From assembly GCF_040954835.1 (NCBI RefSeq), contig NC_090718.1, forward strand, positions 11,237,532 to 11,301,531: DNA of 64,000 nucleotides. The letters run 5' to 3'. Position 1 is the stretch's first letter. Every line of letters starts with the position of its first letter. The notes beneath the pieces were generated by a model. The model worked only from the letters and a program-made list of their open reading frames with translations, was not told the origin of the DNA and did no database searches. The translations under genes were made by a program, and so were the position numbers. Shown one piece after another: positions 22,010-33,104 of this stretch. This DNA is from Lepisosteus oculatus (lineage: Eukaryota > Chordata > Actinopteri > Semionotiformes > Lepisosteidae).

Positions 22010-23969
22010 TACTATGAATGAAATGAGTGAAATAACCTTTATTTTCTCAAAGGCAGCTTGTCTTGCTGATCAGGAGCACATAACATACAACATATATGAC
22101 AATAATACAATATTACAAAGGTGCAATACTATGATGCAAATCAACATTGCTCAGTCAGAGCTCGATCCTATATCATAAGATTAAAAACAGACAACTAGCT
22201 AGTAAAGTGTCTGAAATACCAACAATAACAATAGGAACCCTACCTCTGAACGATCTTTTAACTGCTCCACAATTGGATGCCTTTAGGTGGAAATGAAGTA
22301 AATACTTGCCTAGTCTTTATACAGGGGATCTGGTACCTCCATCTAGGGGATAGGGGAGTATAATCTAAAAACAATGAATGACAGGGGACATGTAAGATTT
22401 TATGTGCAAGATTAATAATATGTCGCCCCATTAGACATGTTCTTGAGTCCAAGGATGTGCCGGTAATCTTGCCACCAGCCCTGATCGCTTTGTTCAACTT
22501 GTTTCTGTTCTGCCAGGACAAGGCCCCGCCCCAGCTCTGAATACTAAAGCTTAAAATACCTGGAATCAAACTGACAAATAGTGTCAAACATTGTGCTGTC
22601 TACATTACAACTCCTTACGTTCCTTTGGAAATACCACCTTTGCTGCATCTTTAAATACCCTGCCTCTGTATTGGCGATCCAAGTTATTTTACAATCAATA
22701 AGAGTGCCAAGGTATTTATATTCATTTACTGTTTCACTATCTGTTCCATTCAGAGTTACAGAGTTCAGAGGAAAGGAACATTTCTTCCTGGATTCAATGA
22801 TCATTTCCTTTGTTTTGTGTTTAAAAACTTATCCTGACACCAATTAGAAAAAGGATTTACTGTATCTCCTGTGTGTAATTGTATCATCACAATCACCAGT
22901 GTACAGTGTGAAAAGCAATGGGGACAGCACACAGCCTTGGGTTACCCCTGCGCTGGTGCTGATGATGAGAGACTTCCCCAGGATCGCTCATACATACTGT
23001 TCCCAATGAGTAAGAAAATTGTAAGTGTATGATGTACTCCTATATCCAGAATCTTCACTATCAACCTGTATGCCTGAATAGTGTTAATTAGTAACAAAAC
23101 GTCCTGTATGTGCACATACGATGATGAGGTTTCTAAATGCTTTAATACTTGACTTAACAAGGCAAGAGACTCACTTTCCACTGCTTGTTTCACCCTGTAC
23201 ACAAACGGTTAAGGGACCTTGAGGACACTGTTGGCCAAATGAAGATGGAGCAGAACTTTTGTCCAAAACATTTCTTTGAAATTAAACTTAAGTTTTCAGG
23301 ATGGAAATCTTGTTATTCAACAGGTTTTGTTCTTTTAGATATTGGTATCACTGCAGATGTCTTCCACAAACTCAGAACTGTAAATATTCCAGTTCCTTTT
23401 GGGAAAGTTAACAGAATACAGGACTAAGTTGTTGAGGACATTTCTGCAAAGTATTGCCTCCCAGATTTTCCAGGCCCATTGATTTTTGAGTACTTATTTG
23501 CAAAAACAGACTCCCCACTTCTTCAGATGTTACTCTTTCATGCTCCAACGCATGCATAAGTCTGGTCTTTGGCTTCACTGTTTTGAAATTCTGTCGGTAC
23601 AATGGTAATAGGCAAACAGATCAGATCATCCTGTCAGTGGTTTGATAAGATCTTTATAGGCATTCTTAATATTTCAATAACAGAGATCTAATGTTCTAGA
23701 ACCTTTTGTGTAGCCTTTTAAGTATTGATAATAATTAGTCTGAAGCAAACAGCCAGTTACACTCCCAGAATTAATTTCGGGGCATATTATTTAAGATCTT
23801 GAATATAACTGTAAATAATTTCAGAGGCAGTTTTATATTTAGCATCAGTAGGAATATAAGAGCTACAAACACCTGCCTAAACTCCCATGGCATGGCTAGT
23901 TGTGAAAGAAACAGATGGGGAGCTCCAGGTCTGGTGACTCTAATTTTGTCTATAACTGTCTTATACTAT
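22010..23969 (-). mobile_element. LINE-A, 5'-truncated L2/jockey-like element, unit 1
   Basis: The body is 22,016-23,963, flanked by a 6-base TACTAT at both ends that may be a target-site duplication. Read on the minus strand it starts in the endonuclease (YLKGYTKGSRTLDLCY near 23,740) and continues through a linker (YRQNFKTVKPKTRLMHALE). The RT follows, with YRVKQAVESESLALLSQVLK near 23,190, then TQGCVLSPLLFTLYTGDC, NEYKYLGTLIDCKITW and LSWQNRNKLNKAIRAGGKIT. The 3' UTR ends in AATAAAGGTTATTTC and TCAT repeats. The catalytic FADD block is missing, and several frameshifts and stops make it inactive. The APE endonuclease plus tail fits the L2/jockey group. Confidence 0.9.
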
Positions 23970-24656
23970 CTGAGGGTCTCTTGCTCATCTCTTTACCTTT
24001 TTTGCTTCCAACACAATCCCTTTATGTCCTTTTCCAAATGGGAAACCATATACTCACTGAATACAGTCAAATGTAATTTATGTGCAGCTTGGCTTCAGTA
24101 AGCACTGTACTTTCTACTCTCTGCCATCTCTGGGTTAGATTTATATGGCCTGCAGGTAGGAGCACACCTGTGTCTTGTTCCACTATTGATGTCATTGCGG
24201 CGATCTATGCTGCTGTACCTCTGTTCTGCCATCTGTGGTTAAAAGTCTCAGAGAAATCTATGACACTCCTGTTTCAGCGAGCTCAATAACAAAGACTGAG
24301 TTCAAATTATGTGTTGTTTGTACACACTGTGGCGACCACACCTCTAGATCACTGCAACACACAACGCAACACACAGCTCTTTTAGCAGCTCAATTGAACA
24401 CAGTATTTGTTAAAGGTGGATTCTATTGTCAAACATGATAGTTATAAGGGCTCTGCCTAACTAATTTGTGGTCATTTTAATGCTGAGTTTTTATGAAGAT
24501 GTAAAAGTTATTCATGGGTTAGAAAGTTGCCTTCTATTTAATTTGAGCAAAATGTGTATTTTTGTTATCCTACCAGGTCTATATTTTCAGGAACTTCAAA
24601 CATCTACTTTCATAGAGAAGTGTATCAAGATTGTCATCTAGTTTTGTCACTGATAT

Positions 24657-24765
24657 GATTGGCTGCTCAGCTCCTTATGTCTGGCCAATCGGAATTGAAA
24701 AGATGCCTCCTCTTATCGACCAATAGGAATTGCTCTTCAGTATACTGTATGAACAACTGATCAAT
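24657..24765 (+). promoter_or_regulatory. CCAAT-box cluster, unit 1
   Basis: Boxes are ATTGG (24,658), CCAAT (24,685), CCAAT (24,720) and TCAATAGG (24,761). Spacing between the last three is 35 and 41 bases. The cluster recurs in unit 2 and, with all four boxes canonical, in unit 3, although the surrounding sequence there has diverged. Repeated CCAAT boxes at about three to four helical turns are a known NF-Y promoter layout, as in cell-cycle genes. No downstream exon was identified, so the transcript it might serve is unknown. Confidence 0.4.
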
Positions 24766-24769
24766 AGGA

Positions 24770-26510
24770 AGTACATGTACTTCAGCTCCCTCCCCCAGCT
24801 GACAACAGACCTAGGCATGTGGTTTCTGAGCTGAGCCCAGTAAAATCTCCTCACCTTTTCAGTAAGGAAGCAGATCTGGAAAATAACCTTGTAGTTTGGT
24901 CTTTTATTAAGCAAGGCTAAGCCTACTTAGGACTGGTACAGAAACTAGAAATCTATTCTGTTTCTGCAATTGTTGTGTTGGGTGAGAGAGACCTGTTGGT
25001 GTCGTTTTTCCATCTTATCCCAAAAAGATTTGATCATTTGGATGATAAGTTTAAGCAAGGTCCCTAACGATTAATGGGTGTTGGTGTTAACCCCAGAATC
25101 CTGGTGAGATACCTGCCTAGACTAACAACCTGGGCCGTTTAATATTTCCCATTTATTTAATTTCTCATTTCTGTACCTATTAGAGGGTCTGTTGGTGCAT
25201 CTCACCAGGTACTGCTGCATTGTTTGGCAAACACTAATCTACAGAAAAGGACTTAGTCTTGTACTTCTTTTGCACAGTGGTGAAATGACTGCAGTAGGAT
25301 AAATCCTTTAAAAAAATGAAGATGAGGTCCTGTAATGTTGAGGTACAGCTCAGCTCTACAAGTATTTCTAAAGACATGTCTGCATGTGTGACAATAATGC
25401 AATCTTTGTAAAATCCCCTGCATTCTGTATTAATGCTAAATTACATAGTAACTACATGCCTGCCTCCAGCACACCTCCAAAATGCAAACTACATGAATTA
25501 TTTATACAAAATATCTCAAGAAGAACGGTAATTTTGCCATGTACCAGACAGCAATTACATCTAATAAATTAAAATAGTTGTACTCAAAAAATGCACTTCA
25601 GTAACAAAACTGTGTATGCTCTAGACTAAGCAGAGACTCTCTCAACCCTGCTTTTGGGGAGTCTGAGCTCAGCAGGTTCTATAATTTATTACTAAGTGAT
25701 CATTGCAGGACCTGCACTAACCAATGCAGGTTAGTAAATGTGAAATTCTGAAAGAGTCGATGGAAAAAAAACAGAAGACCCAGAAAGGTAAGGAGATCTT
25801 ATCAGTGAGTGAACAAATTACATAAACAGCACAATAACTTTCAAAGGTGCTCCTAGTTTAACAGAGGGTGACTTGGAACACTGCCTCAGTCGATGTTCTT
25901 CTGGATGAGGTAGGAGATCCCGGCTCTAGTCCAGCATTTTGCAGGAAACAGATCTTCAAAGAGTTGAAGGTCACTGGGGCAGCTTATGGTGGGATTGCAG
26001 GGCTGGGTCTTTACACTGTTTGGAAATGCATGGTAAGCTACTCTGCATCTTTGAAGAAGGAAACTGCCCTGCAGCTGTGGTGGGAACAGACCAATTCCAG
26101 CCAGGAAACCCTGTCAGCTCCCAGCTTGTCACCTTGGCTGCTGAGCTTTAGCAGCGCTGATAAGCCTGTGCTACCCTGGTCCTGTCAATACTAGTGTTCA
26201 TCTACAGCCTCAGGATATTTTATCTGTGCAGTATTGGTGTGACAACTGCATAACTGAAGCTCCTTGGTCAGTTCACGGTGTGATTTGTCTAAGACCTAAG
26301 CAGTAAATATCCCCAACATTCCCTCATTATACTTATTACAATATAGCAATGTTCCTCCAAATGGCACTGTTACCTAAGAAAAGCTATCCCTGAAGATACT
26401 GTTATCATCAATTACTGTCCTCCCATTGATCTTCAGATCAATATAACATTGGAGATTATCCAGTGCTACCATAACACCAGAGGACAATTCATAGAAGGTA
26501 GTAGTAGTAG
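24770..26510. other. Unit 1: stretch without a recognisable gene
   Basis: No gene is supported. Plus-strand frames at 25,868-26,194 are moderately long in two frames at once and are preserved in unit 2. Since units 1 and 2 are almost identical throughout, that preservation carries no weight. No splice or poly(A) context supports them. Confidence 0.4.
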
Positions 26511-26965
26511 TATACCAGAGAGACTTCAGTGACACCTTTATTTTATTGCAGCACCGACATGGTACAGTTGTTACAGGATCAGGGTCAAAGACATGACAGG
26601 TCAGAGGATCACCATACAAACCAGACATCTTTGTTCCCCTTTACAGACCCAGTGTTGAGGATGTCCCATTCCTCTTGTAGAGTTTTAGCTGCCGGGCTCC
26701 ATTCTTCCCACCTGAACAGGGCTCTCCATTTGAGATGGTTCAATGCAAGGTGTTGTACACACTCACAAAGCCTCAGTTATGCAGAATGCTCAGTCTTGTG
26801 CTTAAGAATGTACTGCCTCCAGAGGCAGTACAAAAGAGCAGCCAGCTAACCCTGATCTAAAGCAAGTATTTAAAATATTTAAACATTAAACACACCTTGT
26901 CCACATTGCTTCGTTTTGAATGCAACACCCTCAACATCTGAACAGATCATCACTGAACAGAAGTT
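26510..26965 (-). other. Candidate gene D 3' end: two exons and poly(A) signal, unit 1
   Basis: A minus-strand exon 26,965-26,896 (acceptor GCTTTTGCAG, donor GTGTGT) is open as NFCSVMICSDVEGVAFKTK then QCGQ. It joins in frame to a second exon starting at 26,711 (acceptor CCTGTTCAG) that reads GGKNGARQLKLYKRNGTSS and stops. Overlapping AATAAA signals lie at 26,547-26,537. The MICSDVEGVAF wording is faintly like the start of a SAND domain, but I do not assign it. A second frame of the last exon (WEEWSPAAK, EEWDILNTGSVKGN) is also open. The last-exon segment is unusually well kept in the otherwise decayed unit 0. Upstream exons were not found. Confidence 0.3.
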
Positions 26966-26969
26966 CTGC

Positions 26970-28690
26970 AAAAGCAATTTACTGCACAACTTCAACCCAC
27001 CCCAATGGAATTTCCCCATGATCTGGTGCACACACACCACCTCAGCACATGGGGCACTCCCTCCTAGACAACATCGCTTACTGCATTTCCAAGCCACAGT
27101 ACAGCTTGTCAGTCCCACCGATGATCAGCTGGCTCCAGTAACAGTGTTCTGGTAGAATATTCCAAGCCATTGACATCCTGCTCTTCTCACTAACCAGATC
27201 TCAATATTCCAGAGCCACAGAAATATTGTTAGTACAGCTCACAATAAATAATTCTTATGTTCCCCTCCAACTCAAAGCACAATCTTTTCCTCCCAAGCTT
27301 CATTTTTATAAGCCATTAATTACAGATGCTCAAGTAATTCCATTATAACCTTTCCCAAAAGCTCTAAAATCCTCATGTGGAATGCCCAGGTGTGTCTAGC
27401 TCAATAATACACACCTGTTTCGAAACTTCCTGCCTGCTTAGAAACCATCTTGACTCAGAGAAACAGCACAGCCTGGGCTTCAGCCAAAATGCTTTCCTGT
27501 AACAGCCTTCTAGGGACACTACAGCATTGTTTGAAGAACTTTTCCTTGAACAATATAAGAAATGTGTTCTTTCTAAACTTTTCAGTATCCTCAGTCTATT
27601 TCAGAAAAACGTTTGAGTGAAAGATAGTGAATTGATTATTTATATTTAGATATTTCTTTATACATATAGAGATTATATCTTAAATCACTTCAGAACTCAA
27701 TCTGATTTTAATACCTGCATCAGAGGATGTCAATGCCTCCTATGATCGGAATGGAGTTCTCAGCTGATGTCTTACAAAAAGGAGGTCAGTGCTGCAGACC
27801 CACTATAAAAACAGGCTTTGCAAAAAGTGTCCTTCATATTTAAAATAGTAATGACTGATGAGATCGTTGTAATTTCAGTTTACAAAATAGATTGAGGCAT
27901 TACTTTGAGAAACATTATTTGCCTTCCAATATTTTTTATGCCATCTATTGGCTGATGATTTTTAACTGTTTTTTTCCTATTGAACACCCTCCTTCCATTC
28001 TCAATCAGAACTGGTCCTTCTGCTCGGTAAGTAGGAGTTTAAATAAACTAGCAGGCTGACTGTTTTGAATCATCAGTAGAGTCTGAAATAACATCTTATT
28101 TGTTTGTGATTATGGTTTTGTTTTTTCCTCATGTACTCAAACAACCCCATCACCTATAAGTTTTCATTTTCATCCTTTATTTCTGTAAATCCTTTTTCCC
28201 CTGAAAATGTGGCATCATCATTGTCTTCTCCTGGCTTCCCCTACTCAGGCACAACCCATTATTAATTAACTCCTTTGTCTGCTTCCACCATTTGAAAAAA
28301 GCTGGGGACGGGAAATGGACCATGAACATCTTCCTCCAAAATGTTTATACATCCCCTCTCTTTGGGGACAGAAACTCGAGGAATGCTATAGGAGATAGTG
28401 TTTGTGTAACACCTGCAAGAGAAGCACTTACAATTAACTAACACAGGGCTTCCTGTAGTTTGCTTTAGTTTGCCAAAGCTTATTCCTTGGAAACCAGATT
28501 CGTCAGGATACTACATGTATTTGCTTAGTGATTTTGGCCACTTACTCTTTGTTTCCTGCTTCTTTGACAACAAGCAGCCCCTGTCCTGTCCAAACTGACT
28601 GTCCTGCAAAACCCCTATAGCCAACATCAGTTGGAAGACTCCATACTCTCCATCTGTTCTACTGACACTCGAGGATGAGGGACTGATATT
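26970..28690. other. Unit 1: stretch without a recognisable gene
   Basis: No gene is supported. The segment 27,094-27,334 is absent from unit 2, the junction showing a shared CAAG. The segment 27,900-28,340 is unusually well kept in unit 3 (61,540-61,960) compared with other parts of that unit, and could be under constraint. Confidence 0.4.
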
Positions 28691-29190
28691 TACCTAAGAG
28701 CACTAGGTAAGTTGTTTTGGCTTTCTCTTTGCTATCTCTAGTCCAGTTACCAGCTGTGTGAGAACCTGTTCATGTTGCCACCTATTTCTCCCATCTGACA
28801 GACCTGCTTGACAGAATGAGAGCTCATTCTCTAAACTTGCAGGTCGTCCACACTGTGTGAAATTAGTACTCTCTACCAGCCCCCTGTATGGAGGCTGGTT
28901 ATTGTGGGCAGAGCTTAATCAACAGCAAAGCAGAAATTTGATCCCTTGTACATCAATATTCCAGATGTCTTGCCAGGTCAACGATCGCTCCCTTATACCT
29001 CCCCAGTGTATCCAGTTGCTCTCCTTCTTCATTTCCACTGCTCTTACCAGTTCCAGGCAGCCGGACAATCCCGAAATGCCACTTTTATACAGAAGAATCA
29101 ATCGAATTTTGTTCAACATGCACCTAGTCAACCTGCTTCCCAAAACTGAGAAAATAAATGACCTTCCACATTAGGAAGTGAAATGTTTTT
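28690..29190 (-). mobile_element. LINE-B remnant, unit 1
   Basis: Minus-strand frames read NKIRLILLYKSGISGLSGCL and then, after loss of the RT core, SLTWQDIWNIDVQGIKFLL. A frame like GRNRWQHEQVL follows near 28,800. The SGVSG-C-E block, a W-W motif and a WRH-QVLK motif in this order belong to a fish non-LTR retrotransposon reverse transcriptase of a different clade from LINE-A, perhaps R2/Hero-like. The fuller copy in unit 3 shows that this one has lost about 1 kb internally. The piece is missing from unit 2. Confidence 0.7.
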
Positions 29191-29429
29191 TAATTGTCTG
29201 AGATTTGTTGACTTAATGTAATGAATGAGTTGAGTCTGAGTGTACGAGTGACACGTTGGACACACCAGGCTGTGTGAGTCCCCGACCGGTGGTGGTGGGA
29301 GATGATGTCAGCGGCTAGAGGAGGACCTGGTCAGTAGCAGAGCAGTGCCTACGGTGAAGGAGCAGGAGGCACCGTGAATCATCTGGAGGCAGGAGGCTCC
29401 TGCAGGGGTGTCTAGGAGCAGGGAGACTG

Positions 29430-29957
29430 CTAGAGAGATCGAGTACAGTCATTGAGCTGCAAGGAAGTCCTTAAGGAGTAGAAGCCTTGGTTGCTGCTAG
29501 CCGGTAAAGCAAATGAGACATTAGAGCTGGTCTTTTCATGGGACCGACCAAGTGAAGGGTGTTCCACTGCTACTCCTTGGAAGGAAGTAACCAGAGGGGG
29601 AGATCTAAAGCTGAAGCCCATTGAGCTCAGGAAATCATGACTGAAGAGCTCACACCCCTTTGCCATCAGCCAGCTTTCTTTGAGGTAGTTCTTCCTCCCT
29701 ACAGATTTCAGCAGCTTCCGGAGTCTCCGCCTGAATCTCTCGCAGAGTCTGTGATCCTCTGGCTCTGACACTGATCCTGCTCTGGACCTTTTCAAGAAAT
29801 TTGTCATCTCACACCAGGAAGGTTCCCACTCTTCAGAAGGAATGGTGGGTTCATCTGGTTTAAACAGTGTAGCCATCATCTCTAGCTCTTTACACAAAGG
29901 GTTGTGGGAGAATGGCACAGGTTTTCCAACGATTTTGTTGAAACCAACTGCTTGTCT
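29430..29957 (-). CDS. Unrecognised minus-strand frame, about 162-170 codons, unit 1
   Basis: The frame opens after an acceptor-like AAGACAAGCAG at 29,957 and runs FNKIVGKPVPFSHNPLCKEL, MMATLFKPDEPTIP and WCEMTNFLKRSRAG. A strongly basic stretch, RLCERFRRRLRKLLKSVGRK, is followed by a stop at 29,430. There is no upstream ATG in frame; the first internal ATG pair is MMATLF. Unit 2 has a shorter relative (44,962-45,336) and unit 3 ends the window inside one. Composition is protein-like and the basic segment is kept in all three. It lies upstream of LINE-B in the same orientation, so it may be the amino-terminal part of that element or an unknown host exon. Confidence 0.35.
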   Translation of the reverse strand, partial: RQAVGFNKIVGKPVPFSHNPLCKELEMMATLFKPDEPTIPSEEWEPSWCEMTNFLKRSRAGSVSEPEDHRLCERFRRRLRKLLKSVGRKNYLKESWLMAKGCELFSHDFLSSMGFSFRSPPLVTSFQGVAVEHPSLGRSHEKTSSNVSFALPASSNQGFYSLRTSLQLNDCTRSL

Positions 29958-30449
29958 TCTTTTGAGTCATTTCTGCATGACAATACAAAACTGAGAGCAG
30001 TAACCAAAAGGGCAACATGGATCCAGTACTGTCCTCTCACTTAAACTTTCTCATGTCCTTGTAATTTCTTACATGAACACATCTGCTGCATGACTAATTA
30101 GAAGTACAAAGGTAGTAAACTGAGTGTGTGATAAATGTTTAGAGAAGAAAAATGTCTTCTTGGTGCAGTGTTAAGATAAATCAGGTTACAGAACAGTAGG
30201 TGTCCTGCTGTAAACATTTTACCACACAGCTCACCTCCATATTTCTAAACGCTCATTCATATTCCTGAGGCCCTCAAATACTGATGAGGATTAAATATAC
30301 CTGGTGGCAATGGGGAAAAAAGGATTTTGAAACTTGTAACTAATAGGTACTTCTGAAAACGTGCTTGATTGCTTCCGCACGTTTTGGAAAAGTCAAGAAA
30401 AAAAAAGAAAGCGACCTGTAACGTCAGGCTGTGGCCACGCCCACTTGAA

Positions 30450-32256
30450 TGACATCTCTCGCAGGCCACGCCCCGCACACCTGTTCGCCGGCTTCTGCGA
30501 GAGAGAAGGGAGCTGGGTGAGTTTGTTCCGCGTTTTCTGTGGTTAATTTTAATTTTTCGTTTGTATTTGAATGTAAATAAAATTTAACTAATGTAGTTAT
30601 GTAGTCTACACCTCACAGGAGAAAGGGGTAAAACAAGTATTCTCGATAGGGGCTAAATTGTATTTTTAATGTCTTCTCCCCCGATTCTCTTGTTTTTAAG
30701 AAGCCACTTGTTTTACACAGATAACATATTTCTTTTACACCGAAGAAAAGCTCTGTTGTAGCCGTAAAGACATATGAATTGGCTTTTTTTTTGTGAGTTA
30801 CTTTATCCTAATCTTTATCAAACACCTCTGTTCACAAAATTAAGCGTGTGCAATTATCCAAGTCCGAAAATAGCCAATTCAGAATTGTAGTTCTTTCATT
30901 ATAATCCAGAGTATGGTAGGTGATTATGTGCTTATATTCGTGATAAACATTTCACTTGCAAAGAATACTTCTCAGTTTAAATGGTCTTTCAATTTTAAAT
31001 TCTGCTTTTTTGTGTGTGTTTTCAGCTTAGTATCTACGGGCAAGACATGGTTCGCACTAAAGAAATTGGAGTATTAACGTAAGTATAAATATTTTATTTA
31101 TTTCCTTACACGCATCTTATTGAAATATTTTCTGTTTTATATGTCTTGGTGTTAGCTTATAAGAAACCTTGTTTTAAATTATCTTTAACTGATCTTCTAA
31201 ATGTGTTATTGTGTTTTCCAGTTGGGCGTCTTCGGGAAGGACATACTTGGCTCAGGTGCTGCAATTATCTATGTAAGTAGAAACTCTTTCATTCTTTCAC
31301 ACGTATCATATTGAAGTACACAATATACTGCACCTCCCGAAAATTGTTGGAAAACGTGATGCACCTTTTGAAAAGGAGACTCAGGCTAGGCAGTATTAGA
31401 TTAGATTTCTCCAAGGCAGAGACGGTTCTGAAGCGACAAAAAAAAAAAACTATCGGCCTGCTGTTTATTGAAAGCAATTTCTGCTAAAACTGCGATCACA
31501 TTTGCTTTTTCGATGCGCAAAATACAGATTTAGAAAAAACTGTTGTGGCTTCCAAATTGCTTCACAACCATTAAAATTAAAGAGCTTATAAAGATATGGA
31601 TTCGTTTCTCATGCGTTAATTCAGGTCTTTCAGAAAAAGAACATGCTAACCAGAATGGAAGAAAAACAGTAGAATGTGGTAGTTCTGTCTAATCGACACA
31701 TGTAGCTGTATTGATTGTATGTTGCTTAGGTACTCTACACACTTCAATACCCTGTTAAACAGGAACATGCCCCGTTACCCAGGCTAAGCGCTTTATTCGA
31801 AGCTCAGCTAATACGGATTTCTGTTGTTTTGCAGGAAATGCAACAAAGTTCCGGTCTTCATTCTGGTCGCTGCCTCGACAGATCCCTTGGAGAAACAGTA
31901 ACGTGCCGTATGTTTCTGTGCTTTTCCATGTAGTTGCGTGCAACTCTTTTCGTACCCTTTTTACTTGTAAAAGCATTTAGCGTAAATGTATCCGTGCTTT
32001 GTCATTTAAATCCATGTTACTTTTCACTTCAGATCCTGTGCATCTGTCGTATGTAATGGCATGCGTTGTTTAATGTTGCATGTTAATGTTTTTGTACTCT
32101 GCTTACTTGTAAAAAGTCTTTAGTGTTAATATAGCCTTGCTTTGACGCTTTGTAATTTAAGAGGTGTTAATTTTCATTTCGAATCTGTGCATCGCTCGTA
32201 CTGGAATGCTTTGTTTTGTATGCAACTTTCGCTCAATAAATTGTTGATTGGAGTTT
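30450..32256 (+). CDS. Gene A, unit 2 copy: only copy with an open 49-residue frame
   Basis: Exons: about 30,450-30,516 (donor GTGAGT), 31,026-31,078 (TTTTCAG, GTAAGT), 31,222-31,272 (TTTTCCAG, GTAAGT) and 31,835 to about 32,256 (TTTTGCAG; AATAAA 32,235-32,240). The first in-frame ATG in exon 2 is at 31,047. The joined frame 31,047-31,078, 31,222-31,272 and 31,835-31,901 is 150 bases and ends in TAA. It encodes MVRTKEIGVLTWASS, GRTYLAQVLQLSMKCNK and VPVFILVAASTDPLEKQ. A short hydrophobic run (VPVFILVAA) sits near the carboxyl end. The same frame continues upstream without ATG into exon 1 as AHLFAGFCEREGSW. The frame fails in units 1 and 3, which argues against a conserved protein. No family is recognised. 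Confidence 0.5.
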
Positions 32257-32326
32257 GATGTGTTTTGTTGTTTCTGTTCTCATGCAGAGTTCCGTACACC
32301 CTTGGTCCTGAAAAAGCCCGGTGTTG

Positions 32327-33067
32327 GTGAGTTTTTTGGCGGAGAGACTTTACTAACAGTTTCCGAGAAGCAATGCGAAGGGCTGTTTTTTCCTTGTTGT
32401 CACTGACCGCAAGGGGACACCCTATCGCTTTGTGACTTGGAAACTGCAGAGGCTACCCCCTTGTTAAGTCTGTCCAGATTTTCCCGCCAAAAAACTTAGT
32501 ATATACCGGGGCTCTTGCAGGGCGTGGTCTCCTCCCATCAATCAAACCCAGCCCCGTCTACTCCTCTTTTTGGAGAGAGGGGCTGGGTGATTGACTGCAG
32601 CTCTAGCCAAGCCCACTCACTCCCAGCAGCAGGGGAAGGCAGGTTGGTGATGGCCTAGGTCCCTGCAGAGAGGCAGGTCTCCTGGTGTGGACTTAGAAGT
32701 CTGTTGGTTGCAAGCTGTGACTGATAGGCTGAGTCCGCCCTGGGTGCCTCCTCTCTCTCGGGCCAAAGCCACCTCCAGCCCGTCTTCCTCTCAGCTGGGA
32801 GTGAGGGGGCTTGGCTAGAGCTTCCCTCCCTTCTCCTCCCCCAGGGGCTGTACCTCGGCTCCCTCCTAGGGACCCTAACCCCCCAGAGACTATCTAAAAA
32901 GGCGGGAAAATCTGGAGCGACTTAAAAAGGGGGTAGCCCCCGCAGTTTCCAAGTCACGATGCGATAGGGTGTCCCCTTGCGGCCGTGGCGCAAAGTACAA
33001 AACAACCCATCGCATCGTTTCTCGGAAACTGATTGCTCTCTCCAGATTTTGCAGCCAAAAACTTACA
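32327..33067. repeat. Nested palindrome between genes A and B, unit 2
   Basis: Outer arms 32,327-32,488 and 32,901-33,067, the same as in unit 1 apart from a few substitutions. The E2F-like words TTTTCCCGCC and GGCGGGAAAA are kept. On the gene B side just outside the arm, 33 bases present in the other units are missing (near 33,109). They include the acceptor-like TTTCAAG of the mirrored exon. Confidence 0.85.
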
Positions 33068-33104
33068 GAAGTGAGACACCAGCCCAGAGAAAACCCTTCC
33101 AACA

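Larger units (their letters stand above)
13101..29933 (+). repeat. Tandem array unit 1 (about 16.8 kb)
   Basis: The phase is set arbitrarily at the shared word TTTGTTGAAACCAACTGC, found at 13,101, 29,934 and 45,337. Unit 1 contains genes A, B and C, the palindrome, LINE-A, the CCAAT cluster, candidate gene D, a LINE-B remnant and a 162-codon minus-strand frame. From about 14.7 to 27.0 kb it differs from unit 2 only by occasional substitutions and small indels. Over 13.1-14.6 kb it is more different, and there units 2 and 3 resemble each other most. Confidence 0.95.

Noticed and set aside
24675-24914. Minus-strand 79-codon frame repeated in unit 2
   Set aside because: Its repeated YWSI and IPIGQ words are just the translation of the CCAAT boxes read backwards.
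25868-26194. Plus-strand frame of 108 codons, repeated in unit 2
   Set aside because: Two overlapping frames are equally open, there is no splice or promoter signal, and similarity between units 1 and 2 is uninformative.
30235-30300. Minus-strand exon-like segment with donor GTGAGC and the frame MNERLEIW, head-to-head with gene A
   Set aside because: The acceptor is lost in unit 1, and the frame does not join in phase to the neighbouring exon-like pieces.
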